This document shows, piece after piece, positions 1 through 6,160 of a stretch of DNA of 6,460 bases (its first letter is position 1; each line of letters opens with the position of its first letter). The position numbers and the translations under genes were made by a program. Origin of the DNA: Chloroflexota bacterium (GTDB lineage Bacteria > Chloroflexota > Chloroflexia > Thermomicrobiales > UBA6265); NCBI GenBank assembly GCA_023392645.1, contig JAEVYR010000173.1:1-6460 (forward strand), given 5' to 3'. The notes under the pieces were generated by a model, which searched no databases, was not told the origin of the DNA, and worked only from the letters and a program-made list of their open reading frames with translations.

Positions 1-50
1 CTCCTCCCCCCCCCGGGGCCGTGCTGCGTCGCCGCGTGAAGCGGGTGCTT
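1..50. other. Window edge downstream of the 632-aa protein gene; homopolymer tract
   Basis: This is the short stretch after the TAG stop (complement of 51-53) of the leftmost gene. It holds a run of nine C (6-14) directly followed by four G (15-18). A small hairpin, GAAGC-gggt-GCTTC (38-51), touches the stop codon; its 5-bp stem without a T tract is too weak to call a terminator. No coding sequence is supported here. Confidence 0.5.
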
Positions 51-66
51 CTATTGCGTCGCCGCG
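25..66. repeat. 12-nt direct repeat straddling the end of the 632-aa gene
   Basis: The sequence TGCGTCGCCGCG occurs at 25-36 and again at 55-66, 30 nt apart. The right copy lies in the last codons of the gene (encoding ...AATQ) and the left copy is beyond the stop. This could be a small tandem duplication of the gene's 3' end or chance in GC-rich DNA. No function is assigned. Confidence 0.4.
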
Positions 67-1949
67 GAGAACGACTGCAACTGGCCGGAGATGACGATCG
101 TGCCCGGCTGCTCACCGGTGGCCGTCAGGGTCTCGGGCGAAACCGACAGCAGCCACGGGCCGCTCGCACCAGCCGTCTCCGGCAGGCTGAACAGCACGGA
201 GCCGGTCACGGTCTGGCCGGTCTGGACCGGCTCCTCGGGGAAGACCTCGACATTCTGGATCGACGAGATCGCCGCCAGGATGTCGAAGGTGTAGACCGTG
301 CCGGTCGCGTCCGAAAGCTCGAAGTCGAACATCGACAGCGTCATCGGGGCGCCGTCGACACGAACCGTCACGTCGCACTGGATCCACACCATGCCGGCCT
401 CGGGGGTGCCGAGATCGGTCGGCGCGGCGGTGCCACAGGCAGCGAAGAACATGCCGCCACCGACGCACGACGAGCGGTAGTTGAAGTCCTGCTCGCTCTG
501 CGGAAGCTGGTCGGAGCTGGTCGCCGCCCAGCCGATCGCGTCACAAGTACCCTGCGCGTCCTGCGCCTCGTACTGGCTGACGTCGCCGCTCACGGAGAGA
601 CCGGCGCCCTGGGTGGTGGTGGTCGTCGTGGCGGTTTCCGTGGCGTTCGTGACCGGGGTGGTGCCGCCGGTGGTGGCGGCCGGCCCGCCGGCACCGAGCA
701 GCGGCAGCACGGTGGCCGGGTCGAGCTCGCTGAGGGCCGGCGTGCCATCGACCTGGATCGACGCCTGCGCGTCGGGCAGCGCCACCGGGAACTCGCTCAC
801 CGGCGCGAGAATCACCTGCACCCGGAACTCGGTCGGGTCGGAGAGCACGTCTGCGAACGCCAGCAGCGCGATCGGCGTGCCGTCCTTGTCGCCGGTATTG
901 AGCGACCACGCGTGCCCGCTCGGCAGCGTCTCGATCTTGACATCCTGGACGTTGGTGGCGCCGAAGCTGTTGAAGAAGCCCGAATTGAACTGCGACAAGG
1001 ACGTCTGGGCGTCGGTGCTGGAGCTCGGCGTGCGCGCGAAGGCGAACAGCGTCGTCGGCCCGGACGCGTGCGTGAAGAACGCGATTTCATCCGGCGTGCT
1101 GATCGTCTCGTCGTACGTCCACGGGCCGCCATAGGCGACCGTGATGCCGTTGACGACGACGGTGCTGGCCTGGCCGTTGGTCTGGCCGGCGACCTGCGTC
1201 TCGGTGGCGACCGGCGTCTCCGTCGCCTGGCCGACCACGGGGGTCTCGGTGCCGCCCAGCGGCGGCAGCGTCAGCCCGCCGGCCGGGGTCGTGCCGGCAA
1301 CGGCGGTCTCGGTCGTCGCGGGCGTTTCGGTCTGGACGGCGACGACGCCGCCCCCGATCGTGGTTTCGAGCTGCGCGCCGGTGAACTGGGCGAAGGGCGA
1401 ACCCGCGCCGTTGATGTCGATTTCGGTGTTCGCCGAATCGATGGCCTCGGGGAACGATCCCTGCGGCGCCAGCAGCATATCGGCCACGAACGTGCCGGGA
1501 ACGGTGGTGATGTTGCCGGTGATCAGCGCGGCGTAGGGGATGCCGCCCTGTGAGAGCGTGTAGAGATGCCACGCCGTCGCCGAGTTGGCGGTCAGCGTGC
1601 CGCTGTCGACAAGCTGCTGATCGCCGTCGCCGAACTCGCCGAAGAAGCCGGTGGCGAACTGCTCGAGCCCCACGCCGGCGTCAGTCACGGTCGGATCGGG
1701 AATCTCGCCATGGATGAAAATCGTTCCCTGAAGCTGGGTGTGCGTCAGGAACGCCGATTCGGTGTCCGAAATGTCGGCCTCGTACTGCCAGTTCGGCCCG
1801 AAGGTGATCGTGGCGGATCCCGCGGTTTGCGTCTGGGTTTGCCCGGTCACCTGCGCCAACGCCGCCGCGGGCTGGGCGATGGCGACCACCGCCAGCACCA
1901 TCGCCAGCACCGACGCGACCAGAGCACGCGTGCCTCGTGGACGTGTCAT
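51..1949 (-). CDS. Exported three-domain protein: two copies of a locus-specific repeat domain plus a DUF4352-like C-terminal domain
   Basis: The product has 632 aa. Its start is the ATG at 1949-1947, behind GGGAGGAA (1964-1957); an in-frame TTG one codon upstream is less likely. Residues 1-32 form a Sec signal peptide (basic start, hydrophobic core, ALA|Q cleavage) with no lipobox. Two related domains follow, at about 45-195 (W54, W127 in AWHLYT) and 263-405 (W277, W348 in AWSLNT). A Thr/Glu/Pro-rich linker (about 206-257) joins them, and a Thr-rich one (about 425-447, with TTTTTT) leads to the last domain. Residues 450-632 are distinct: Cys469, Cys495, Cys505 and Cys525 could form two disulfides, and the 'DFELSDATGTVY' strand, the 'TGQTVTGSVLFSLP' strand and the following 'PWLLSVSP' strand resemble DUF4352 (telokin-like, Ig fold) proteins. 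The function is unknown; the domain similarities are judged by eye. The other two copies' relatives are encoded at 4058-4681 and 4934-6160. Confidence 0.9.
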   Translation of the reverse strand: MTRPRGTRALVASVLAMVLAVVAIAQPAAALAQVTGQTQTQTAGSATITFGPNWQYEADISDTESAFLTHTQLQGTIFIHGEIPDPTVTDAGVGLEQFATGFFGEFGDGDQQLVDSGTLTANSATAWHLYTLSQGGIPYAALITGNITTVPGTFVADMLLAPQGSFPEAIDSANTEIDINGAGSPFAQFTGAQLETTIGGGVVAVQTETPATTETAVAGTTPAGGLTLPPLGGTETPVVGQATETPVATETQVAGQTNGQASTVVVNGITVAYGGPWTYDETISTPDEIAFFTHASGPTTLFAFARTPSSSTDAQTSLSQFNSGFFNSFGATNVQDVKIETLPSGHAWSLNTGDKDGTPIALLAFADVLSDPTEFRVQVILAPVSEFPVALPDAQASIQVDGTPALSELDPATVLPLLGAGGPAATTGGTTPVTNATETATTTTTTQGAGLSVSGDVSQYEAQDAQGTCDAIGWAATSSDQLPQSEQDFNYRSSCVGGGMFFAACGTAAPTDLGTPEAGMVWIQCDVTVRVDGAPMTLSMFDFELSDATGTVYTFDILAAISSIQNVEVFPEEPVQTGQTVTGSVLFSLPETAGASGPWLLSVSPETLTATGEQPGTIVISGQLQSFSAATQ

Positions 1950-2146
1950 CAATCAGTTCCTCCCTGAAGTACTTACGTCAACTCTTCTAGCGAATCGATT
2001 GGGAATACCGTTCGAGATCATCCCAGATCGATGGGCGATTCCCTACCGCCCAATCATCACAACGACGGCCCGGTCGATCCGGTTCCATCGCAAACGGCGC
2101 CGCGCTCGCGCCAGCGGCATCCACGATTTATATCACGACACACTCG
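1950..2146 (-). other. Intergenic leader upstream of the 632-aa gene
   Basis: About 200 nt separate the TAG of the 12-TM gene (2149-2147) from the ATG at 1949. No clear terminator is seen after the 12-TM gene, so read-through is possible. The stretch contains complementary segments that could fold in the transcript: GATTGGG (1997-2003) with CCCAATC (2049-2055), and GGGAAT (2001-2006) with ATTCCC (2038-2043). These could form an elongated, interrupted hairpin in the 5' leader. No known riboswitch motif was recognised and no small ORF is supported. Confidence 0.4.
1957..1964 (-). promoter_or_regulatory. Ribosome binding site fixing the start of the 632-aa gene
   Basis: On the minus strand GGGAGGAA lies 7 nt before the ATG at 1949-1947. 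It supports this ATG over the adjacent in-frame TTG (1952-1950), which would have only 4 nt spacing. Confidence 0.75.
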
Positions 2147-2153
2147 CTAGCAA
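2127..2153 (-). promoter_or_regulatory. Candidate extended -10 promoter for the 632-aa gene
   Basis: The minus strand reads TGATATAAAT (2135-2126), which fits an extended -10 (TGn-TATAAT) with one mismatch and is notable in such GC-rich DNA. A weak -35, TTGCTA (2153-2148), sits 15 nt upstream and overlaps the stop codon of the preceding gene. Transcription would begin near 2120 and give a leader of about 170 nt. It is a motif match only. Confidence 0.35.
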
Positions 2154-3391
2154 TGGGTTTCGCTGGATCGCGCCGGAAACAGCGATGCGGTGGCCCGCTC
2201 GGGATCGGCGCTTCCGGCAAACATCGCGGCGACCTGCCCGGCGAAGAGCAGCATGCCCGCGGCGACCACCGCCCGCGCGACAACCACCGCCGACTCCGGC
2301 CCGTCACCGTACATGCGCCACGCCACCGCGGCGGTGCCGGCCGCCACGCCCATCGCGACGATGCCGACCTGCGCCGCCGCGAGGCGCGGCCACCGCAGGC
2401 GGGTGCCGGCGAACTCGGGCACCAGTGCGTAGCCGAACCCGGAAATCAGCAGCCCTGACCAGCCAAACAGGTTGGCAATCGCGTGCGCCTGGCGCAAGCG
2501 CGCGCCGGTGGCGGGATCGATCGCGAAGATCACGCCGAGCGTGAGGCCGACGAGCAGGAACATGGCCGCGATGGCGATGCCGATGCGCGATGGACCGCGC
2601 AGGCGCGCGACGTGCGGCGCGGCGTTGACCAGCAGGAGCACGAGCGCAGCCGCCTGGAGCGGTCCGGCGACGAAGAAGAGCGCCTCCCACTCCATCGCGA
2701 GCGCCACCACCATGAACGGCAAGCCGAGCGCCACAACGCGGTAGTGCCACCTGATCGCCGCCACCGACGCCCAGGGGCGTTCGGACCAGCGCGAGAGCAC
2801 GTGGTAGCACACACCGGACGCCATCGAGAGAAAGAACCCGACCAGCAGCATGTGCGCCCAGACGAGATCCCACCGGCCTCGGTCGGGGCGCCACCACACC
2901 AGCGCCACCCCGACCGCCAGGCCGAACACCAGCCAGGTGCCTGAGAGGCGCATGAACTTCGTCGCGATGCGATCGACGGTCACCTGCTGGGCGAATCGCA
3001 ACGGGGGCGCCTCGCCCGCCGGTTCCTGCCTGAACAGCCCGACGATGTTGACCATGAAGAGCAGGCCGCCGATCAGCGCCAGGATCGCGCCGATGCCGCG
3101 GACAGCGTCGTTCCGGGTACCGATGCCGACGAACGCGAGCCACGCCCCGGCTCCACCGGCCGCGACCTGCGCGACCAGCAATCGTGGGGATCGCCACGCG
3201 CGACGCGCGAACACTGGCACGATCCGGATGTTGACGCCGTAGATCATCAGCGCGATGCCGCCGAGCACGGCGAGATGCACGGCGGCCTGCCACCAGACCG
3301 GCTCGCGCACGCTCCAACCCGCGGCCAGCGCGCTGACGGCCAGCGCGAGTGGCGCGAGAATCAGCGTCACGCCGACCAATATCCGCTCCAT
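2147..3391 (-). CDS. 12-TM membrane protein resembling NnrS / heme-copper oxidase subunit I
   Basis: The product has 414 aa, from the ATG at 3391-3389 to the TAG at 2149-2147. The start overlaps the previous stop (TGATG) and is preceded by AGGGGAG at 7 nt, so the two genes are translationally coupled. I count about 12 hydrophobic helices, the number typical of NnrS and heme-copper oxidase subunit I proteins. Candidate metal or heme ligands in or near helices are H39, H180 and H197 (WAHMLLVGFF ... GVCYHVLSR), H216 (RWHYR) and H303 (LRQAHAIANLFGW). The H180 and H303 helices share the pattern H-x(5)-G-[FW]-x(5-8)-G-x-x-Y seen in cbb3/NnrS-like proteins. A basic loop follows helix 4 (about 121-148). 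A likely role is heme or copper binding in respiration or nitric oxide metabolism. The family assignment is from motifs and topology; a catalytic role is not shown. Confidence 0.8.
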   Translation of the reverse strand: MERILVGVTLILAPLALAVSALAAGWSVREPVWWQAAVHLAVLGGIALMIYGVNIRIVPVFARRAWRSPRLLVAQVAAGGAGAWLAFVGIGTRNDAVRGIGAILALIGGLLFMVNIVGLFRQEPAGEAPPLRFAQQVTVDRIATKFMRLSGTWLVFGLAVGVALVWWRPDRGRWDLVWAHMLLVGFFLSMASGVCYHVLSRWSERPWASVAAIRWHYRVVALGLPFMVVALAMEWEALFFVAGPLQAAALVLLLVNAAPHVARLRGPSRIGIAIAAMFLLVGLTLGVIFAIDPATGARLRQAHAIANLFGWSGLLISGFGYALVPEFAGTRLRWPRLAAAQVGIVAMGVAAGTAAVAWRMYGDGPESAVVVARAVVAAGMLLFAGQVAAMFAGSADPERATASLFPARSSETHC

Positions 3392-3855
3392 CACGTGGCT
3401 CCCCTGTTTCCGGCGGGCTTGCCGAGCTTGTTGCGGCCGTAAATGCGCGGCCAGAGCTGCATCACGAAGAGCGCGACGGCCAACACCTGCAGGATCGCCG
3501 ACGCCGCCAGCACCGTCAGGGTGAGGTCGCTGGCGCGGCCGGTTCGTTCGAACGGCTCGGCGAGCACCCGACAGATGAGACCGAGATTGAGCGCGCCGAC
3601 GCCAACGAGACCCGGCAACTCGCGGTAGCCGAGCGGAAGGTCGGGTTGGCGTTTGCGGGGCAGCAGCCAGTAGGCGATGCCGAGGGCGAATTGCAGGAAC
3701 CAGCCGACGAAGAGCATGTGGCCGTGGCTGGGCGCCATCCACGCTCGCCAGTCACCCGGTATGGCCCGATCGACCAGCATGAGCCCGCCGATGACGAAGC
3801 CCAGCACCAGCCAGGCGAGCGCGGCGCGCACCATCACGATCGAAATCCTGTCCAT
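3391..3855 (-). CDS. 4-TM membrane protein with HGH motif, heme-copper oxidase subunit I-like fragment; first gene of a two-gene operon
   Basis: The product has 154 aa, starting at the ATG at 3855-3853 behind GGGGAG with 7 nt spacing. A GTG eight codons upstream (3879) is in frame but lacks a good ribosome site. Four helices are visible, at about 8-28, 45-65, 82-100 and 112-134. Helix 2 opens with SHGH (H44, H46) and runs as 'MLFVGWFLQF' to 'GIAYWLLPR', a pattern like the H-x-H...GW...G..Y..PR helix of cbb3-type oxidase subunit I and related short proteins. The protein is far shorter than a full subunit I (about 450 aa or more), so it is either a small stand-alone member or a partner of the downstream 12-TM protein. 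The stop overlaps the next ATG (TGATG), which indicates co-expression. The C-terminus is basic (RIYGRNKLGK) and probably cytoplasmic. Confidence 0.8.
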   Translation of the reverse strand: MDRISIVMVRAALAWLVLGFVIGGLMLVDRAIPGDWRAWMAPSHGHMLFVGWFLQFALGIAYWLLPRKRQPDLPLGYRELPGLVGVGALNLGLICRVLAEPFERTGRASDLTLTVLAASAILQVLAVALFVMQLWPRIYGRNKLGKPAGNRGAT

Positions 3856-3862
3856 CCGGGGT

Positions 3863-3868
3863 CTCCCC
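3863..3868 (-). promoter_or_regulatory. Ribosome binding site fixing the ATG start of the 154-aa gene
   Basis: GGGGAG on the minus strand lies 7 nt upstream of the ATG at 3855-3853. It lies downstream of the alternative GTG at 3879-3877 and so supports the shorter protein. Confidence 0.65.
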
Positions 3869-3894
3869 TTCCCCGCCACGAGGTGGCGCGTGTC

Positions 3895-3929
3895 AGGTCA
3901 AGTATGCGACCTCGGAGGTCGGAATTCCG
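3895..3929 (-). promoter_or_regulatory. Operator-like dyad cluster upstream of the membrane-protein operon
   Basis: A perfect 15-bp dyad, CGACCTC-G-GAGGTCG, occupies 3907-3921, about 50 nt before the operon start. A further AGGTC half-site lies at 3895-3899, and the dyad abuts a second palindrome, CGGAATTCCG (3920-3929). A weak -10-like CATACT (minus strand, 3906-3901) touches the dyad's downstream edge, so a bound protein would cover the promoter spacer. This fits a binding site for a dimeric regulator, but the regulator is unknown and GC-rich palindromes can arise by chance. Confidence 0.35.
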
Positions 3930-3993
3930 GCCGGGTCGTGTCGCGATGCAGCGTTCGCCTTCCCGTTGGGGATCGAGCGGCCGCACCACGACA

Positions 3994-4029
3994 ACGCCCC
4001 CCGGTCCAGGAGCATGGACCGGGGGGCGT
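3994..4029 (-). terminator. Strong hairpin terminator after the 207-aa exported protein gene
   Basis: A perfect 14-bp stem, ACGCCCCCCGGTCC / GGACCGGGGGGCGT, encloses an 8-nt loop (4008-4015). It begins 28 nt past the stop codon of the minus-strand gene ending at 4058. Only a short T-poor tail (TTGTCG) follows on the minus strand, so it is not a textbook intrinsic terminator, but the stem is very stable. It should separate the gene from the downstream membrane operon. Confidence 0.75.
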
Positions 4030-4057
4030 CTTGGTTCCGGATTTCGCGTTTGCGTGC

Positions 4058-4681
4058 CTACGCGGCGTCCGGCGTGGCCACCGGCGTCGCGTTCAGCCCG
4101 CTGGTGACCTCCTGCGCGTCGACGCCGTTGAGGTAGATCGGCTCGCCGTTGAGCGTGATGTCCTGCTGCGCCTGCTCGATCGTCGCGGAGAACTGATCGG
4201 TGTTGCCGGTCAGCGTCGTGACGACGTAGGCGCCGTCGGCGGTCTCGCTGACGGTGGCGAGGAAGGTCAGCTGCAGGCCCTGGAGATCGAAGGTGTAGAT
4301 CTTCCAGACCGCGCCGTTCTCCAGCGTGCCGGAGCCGGCCTCAACCACGGACTCGGCGCCCGCGCCCTCGAAGAACGAGGTGGCGAAGGTCTCGAGCGCG
4401 GCGCTCGAATCCTCGACGGTCTCATCCTCGAACTCGCCGTAGGTGGCGAGCTTGATGCTGCCGCTCTCGGCGTCCACCTGGGTCAGCGTCGCCTGGCTGT
4501 CCATCGAGCTGTTGGGGTCATACTGCCAGTCGCCGGACCAATCGAGCTCGGTCTGACCGACCATGATCGGCTTCTCCACGGCCGGCGTCGAGCCCTGCGC
4601 GGCGACAGAGCCACCCACGGCCATCAGGCCGAGCAGGAGCGCCGCCACGATGGCGACTGTGCGTGTGATGCGTGTGCTCAC
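4058..4681 (-). CDS. Small exported protein with a single copy of the locus repeat domain
   Basis: The product has 207 aa. The start is taken as the GTG at 4681-4679 because GGAGGG lies 9 nt upstream and a signal peptide begins there; an upstream in-frame ATG (4750) would add 23 residues before it. Residues 1-28 are a Sec signal peptide (basic start, 'AIVAALLLGLMAVGG' core, VAA|Q cleavage). One domain fills about 40-193: W48 and W52 (WSGDWQYD), YGEFEDETV (81-89), 'ETFATSFFEGAGAESV' (97-112), NGAVWKIYTFDLQG (122-135), GAYVVTTLTGN (150-160) and LNGEPIYLNGVD (177-188). It matches the C-terminal half of the 408-aa neighbour block for block. The tail is 'NATPVATPDAA'. There is no cysteine or lipobox, so it is probably secreted in soluble form. 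Its function is unknown; it is the minimal version of the family. Confidence 0.9.
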   Translation of the reverse strand: MSTRITRTVAIVAALLLGLMAVGGSVAAQGSTPAVEKPIMVGQTELDWSGDWQYDPNSSMDSQATLTQVDAESGSIKLATYGEFEDETVEDSSAALETFATSFFEGAGAESVVEAGSGTLENGAVWKIYTFDLQGLQLTFLATVSETADGAYVVTTLTGNTDQFSATIEQAQQDITLNGEPIYLNGVDAQEVTSGLNATPVATPDAA

Positions 4682-4690
4682 GTTGCGCTT

Positions 4691-4696
4691 CCCTCC
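4691..4696 (-). promoter_or_regulatory. Ribosome binding site fixing the GTG start of the 207-aa gene
   Basis: GGAGGG on the minus strand is 9 nt before the GTG at 4681-4679. No other start with a signal peptide directly behind it has a comparable site. Confidence 0.7.
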
Positions 4697-4804
4697 GAAT
4701 GCGCCCCTGGGGACACATGTCGTGTGCGGGATCGTCCGGGCTCCCGGCAATCCCAGTCATGAACTCGCCCGGATGGATCCATTCCTCCCGCCGGGCACCG
4801 GGGG

Positions 4805-4833
4805 AGTATAGAGCAAGGGCAGTGCCATGACAT
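4805..4833 (-). promoter_or_regulatory. Sigma70-like promoter for the 207-aa exported protein gene
   Basis: The minus strand has a -35-like ATGTCA (4833-4828, 4 of 6 matches to TTGACA), a 17-nt spacer, and -10 TATACT (4810-4805, 5 of 6 to TATAAT). Transcription would start near 4798, giving a leader of about 117 nt. It lies between the hairpin ending the upstream gene and the GTG at 4681, where a promoter is expected. Confidence 0.45.
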
Positions 4834-4871
4834 CAATGTGACCTGAAACCGATCGGTCTTCGCGCGAACGA

Positions 4872-4909
4872 CACCGCCCCGAACCCATCTCGATGCGTCC
4901 GGGGCGGTG
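4872..4909 (-). terminator. Hairpin terminator after the 408-aa exported protein gene
   Basis: A perfect 10-bp stem, CACCGCCCCG (4872-4881) with CGGGGCGGTG (4900-4909), encloses an 18-nt loop. It starts 25 nt past the stop codon of the minus-strand gene ending at 4934, nearly the same placement as the hairpin after the 207-aa gene. No proper T tract follows, so termination efficiency is uncertain. Confidence 0.65.
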
Positions 4910-4933
4910 CGCTTTCCTGTTGCTGCAGGGGAG

Positions 4934-6160
4934 CTACGCAAGCAGCTTGATGGTGCTGAGCACCGGATCTACGCCGGCCAGCATCGATGTGGACCCATTG
5001 AGGCTGAATTGCGCCTGAACGTCGATCATGGTTGCCATCATGATCGAGCTGTTGGCCGTGACCGTCGTGATCACGTAGGCGCCGGTGGTGGTCTGGCTGC
5101 CCATCACGAAGGTCGCGAGGTCATTGCCGTTCAAGGTGAAGCGGTAGAGCTTCCAGGTCGCACCATTCTGCAAGATGCCGCCATCGACCTGCTGGGCGCC
5201 CACGGCACCGGCGGATTGCAGGAAGGCGTTGGCGAAGCCATCGACCGCGGCGGCGACCGACGCCACCGACGGGTCGGAGAACTCGCCGTAGCTGACCAGC
5301 TCCATCGTGCCGGCCTGGTTCTGCCGCGAGAAGGTCGCCTGGTTCGCGGTCGCGCCGCTCGTGCTCTGCTGCCACGAGCCGGCCCACCCGACCTGGGTCG
5401 AGCCAACCATGACGGTACCGACCGGCTGCTGCACGGCCACCTGGCCGGGTTGCTGCTGCGCCGGCTGCTGTTGGGCGGGTTGTTGCTGCACCGGCTGTTG
5501 CTGCGTCGGTTGCTGGGCCGTCTGCCCGCCGCCGGGCACGACGATGACGGTGGTGTTCGAGCTCTGCTGGTTGAGATCGACCAGTTGCACGCCGGTCGCG
5601 TTGGTCAGGATGCTCTGCATCTTGACGGCATCGACGCCCTGGAACACGCCACCGCCGCCGATCGTCAGCTCCTTCTGGGCGATCTGCAGCTCGTACTGGA
5701 AGGTTGTCACCGGCGCGACGACCATCGTGAGCTGCGCGTAGCTGCCCTGATCGAGCACCAGCGTGAACGCGCCGATGTCGACGCCCTGGTAAATAGTGGT
5801 GTCGAGCGAGTACGAAACGTTGCTGTAGTCGCCGCGGTCGATCTGACGCAACGGCACGGTGGACTGGAGATCCTGCACCGACAGATCGCGCAGGACGTTG
5901 CCGTAGGCCGGGAAGTTGGTGGTGATCACGCTGAACCAGCCGGTGGCGCTGTAAAGATCGATCAGCTCGACGCCGTCAACAATGGAGACGGTGGACTGAT
6001 CGAGCTCGTAAAAATCCGACCAGGTGATCACCTGGCCGTTGGCCAGCACCCGCGAGCCGGGACCGACCTGGGCGGCGGCGGAACCGGCGCCAAACGTGGC
6101 ACCCGCCACGAAACCAACCATGATCAGGATCACGGTGAGAACAGAGGTAAAACGGCGCAT
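4934..6160 (-). CDS. Exported two-domain protein with a QQPxQ linker; both halves belong to the locus repeat family
   Basis: The product has 408 aa, starting at the ATG at 6160-6158 behind GAGGAG. Residues 1-30 are a Sec signal peptide (MRR start, hydrophobic core, AAA|Q cleavage). The N-terminal domain (about 38-200) is a divergent copy: it keeps the late blocks 'ELQIAQKELTIGGGGVF' and QGVD but lacks the WxxY block. A Gln/Pro linker (213-247) follows. The C-terminal domain (about 250-402) is a typical copy: W259 and W263 (VGWAGSW), YGEFSDPSV (291-299), NGATWKLYRFTLNG (332-345), GAYVITTVTAN (360-370), LNGS (387-390) and LAGVD (394-398). It is closest to the 207-aa protein. There is no cysteine, lipobox or C-terminal anchor, so it is probably secreted in soluble form. 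Its function is unknown. A downstream hairpin and a separate promoter for the next gene suggest it is monocistronic. Confidence 0.9.
   Translation of the reverse strand: MRRFTSVLTVILIMVGFVAGATFGAGSAAAQVGPGSRVLANGQVITWSDFYELDQSTVSIVDGVELIDLYSATGWFSVITTNFPAYGNVLRDLSVQDLQSTVPLRQIDRGDYSNVSYSLDTTIYQGVDIGAFTLVLDQGSYAQLTMVVAPVTTFQYELQIAQKELTIGGGGVFQGVDAVKMQSILTNATGVQLVDLNQQSSNTTVIVVPGGGQTAQQPTQQQPVQQQPAQQQPAQQQPGQVAVQQPVGTVMVGSTQVGWAGSWQQSTSGATANQATFSRQNQAGTMELVSYGEFSDPSVASVAAAVDGFANAFLQSAGAVGAQQVDGGILQNGATWKLYRFTLNGNDLATFVMGSQTTTGAYVITTVTANSSIMMATMIDVQAQFSLNGSTSMLAGVDPVLSTIKLLA
5441..5515 (-). repeat. In-frame pentapeptide-repeat linker (QQPxQ x5) of the 408-aa protein
   Basis: Residues 216-240 are five tandem QQPxQ units in which x is T, V, A, A, G. 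The DNA copies are degenerate 15-nt units rich in TTG/CTG (Gln codons read on the other strand). Such Gln/Pro tracts usually act as flexible extended spacers between folded domains. The codons vary between units, so this is an established protein feature and not a fresh slippage product. Confidence 0.8.

Noticed and set aside
21..1553. Long plus-strand open frame of 510 codons opposite the 632-aa gene
   Set aside because: Its translation is Arg/Gly/Asp-rich low-complexity sequence with no signal, domain or ribosome site, as expected antisense to a GC-rich gene. The minus-strand frame has a signal peptide, repeated domains and a strong ribosome site.
1851..1949. Tat-type or lipoprotein signal in the 632-aa protein
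   Set aside because: The start MTRPRGTR has no RR twin motif, and there is no cysteine after the hydrophobic core; a Sec signal with ALA|Q cleavage fits better.
2304..3317. Minus-strand open frame of 337 codons inside the 12-TM gene
   Set aside because: It is an out-of-frame Arg/Gly/Ala-rich shadow; the hydrophobic helices are in the other frame.
3392..3742. Upstream extension of the 12-TM protein to a 531-aa form
   Set aside because: The extra N-terminal part is Arg/Pro-rich, overlaps the real 154-aa membrane gene in another frame, and the ATG at 3391 has its own ribosome site and a TGATG coupling.
3677..4762. Plus-strand open frame of 361 codons over the 207-aa gene and the intergenic region
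   Set aside because: It crosses a strong terminator hairpin, has low-complexity composition, and runs antisense to a gene with a clear signal peptide and family relatives.
4773..4782. ATGGATCCAT palindrome in the leader of the 207-aa gene
   Set aside because: It is a single 10-bp palindrome with no partner site or promoter relation; chance occurrence is likely.
5441..5515. CRISPR-like or minisatellite array
   Set aside because: The 15-nt units are in frame, encode QQPxQ and have no spacers; it is a protein linker.
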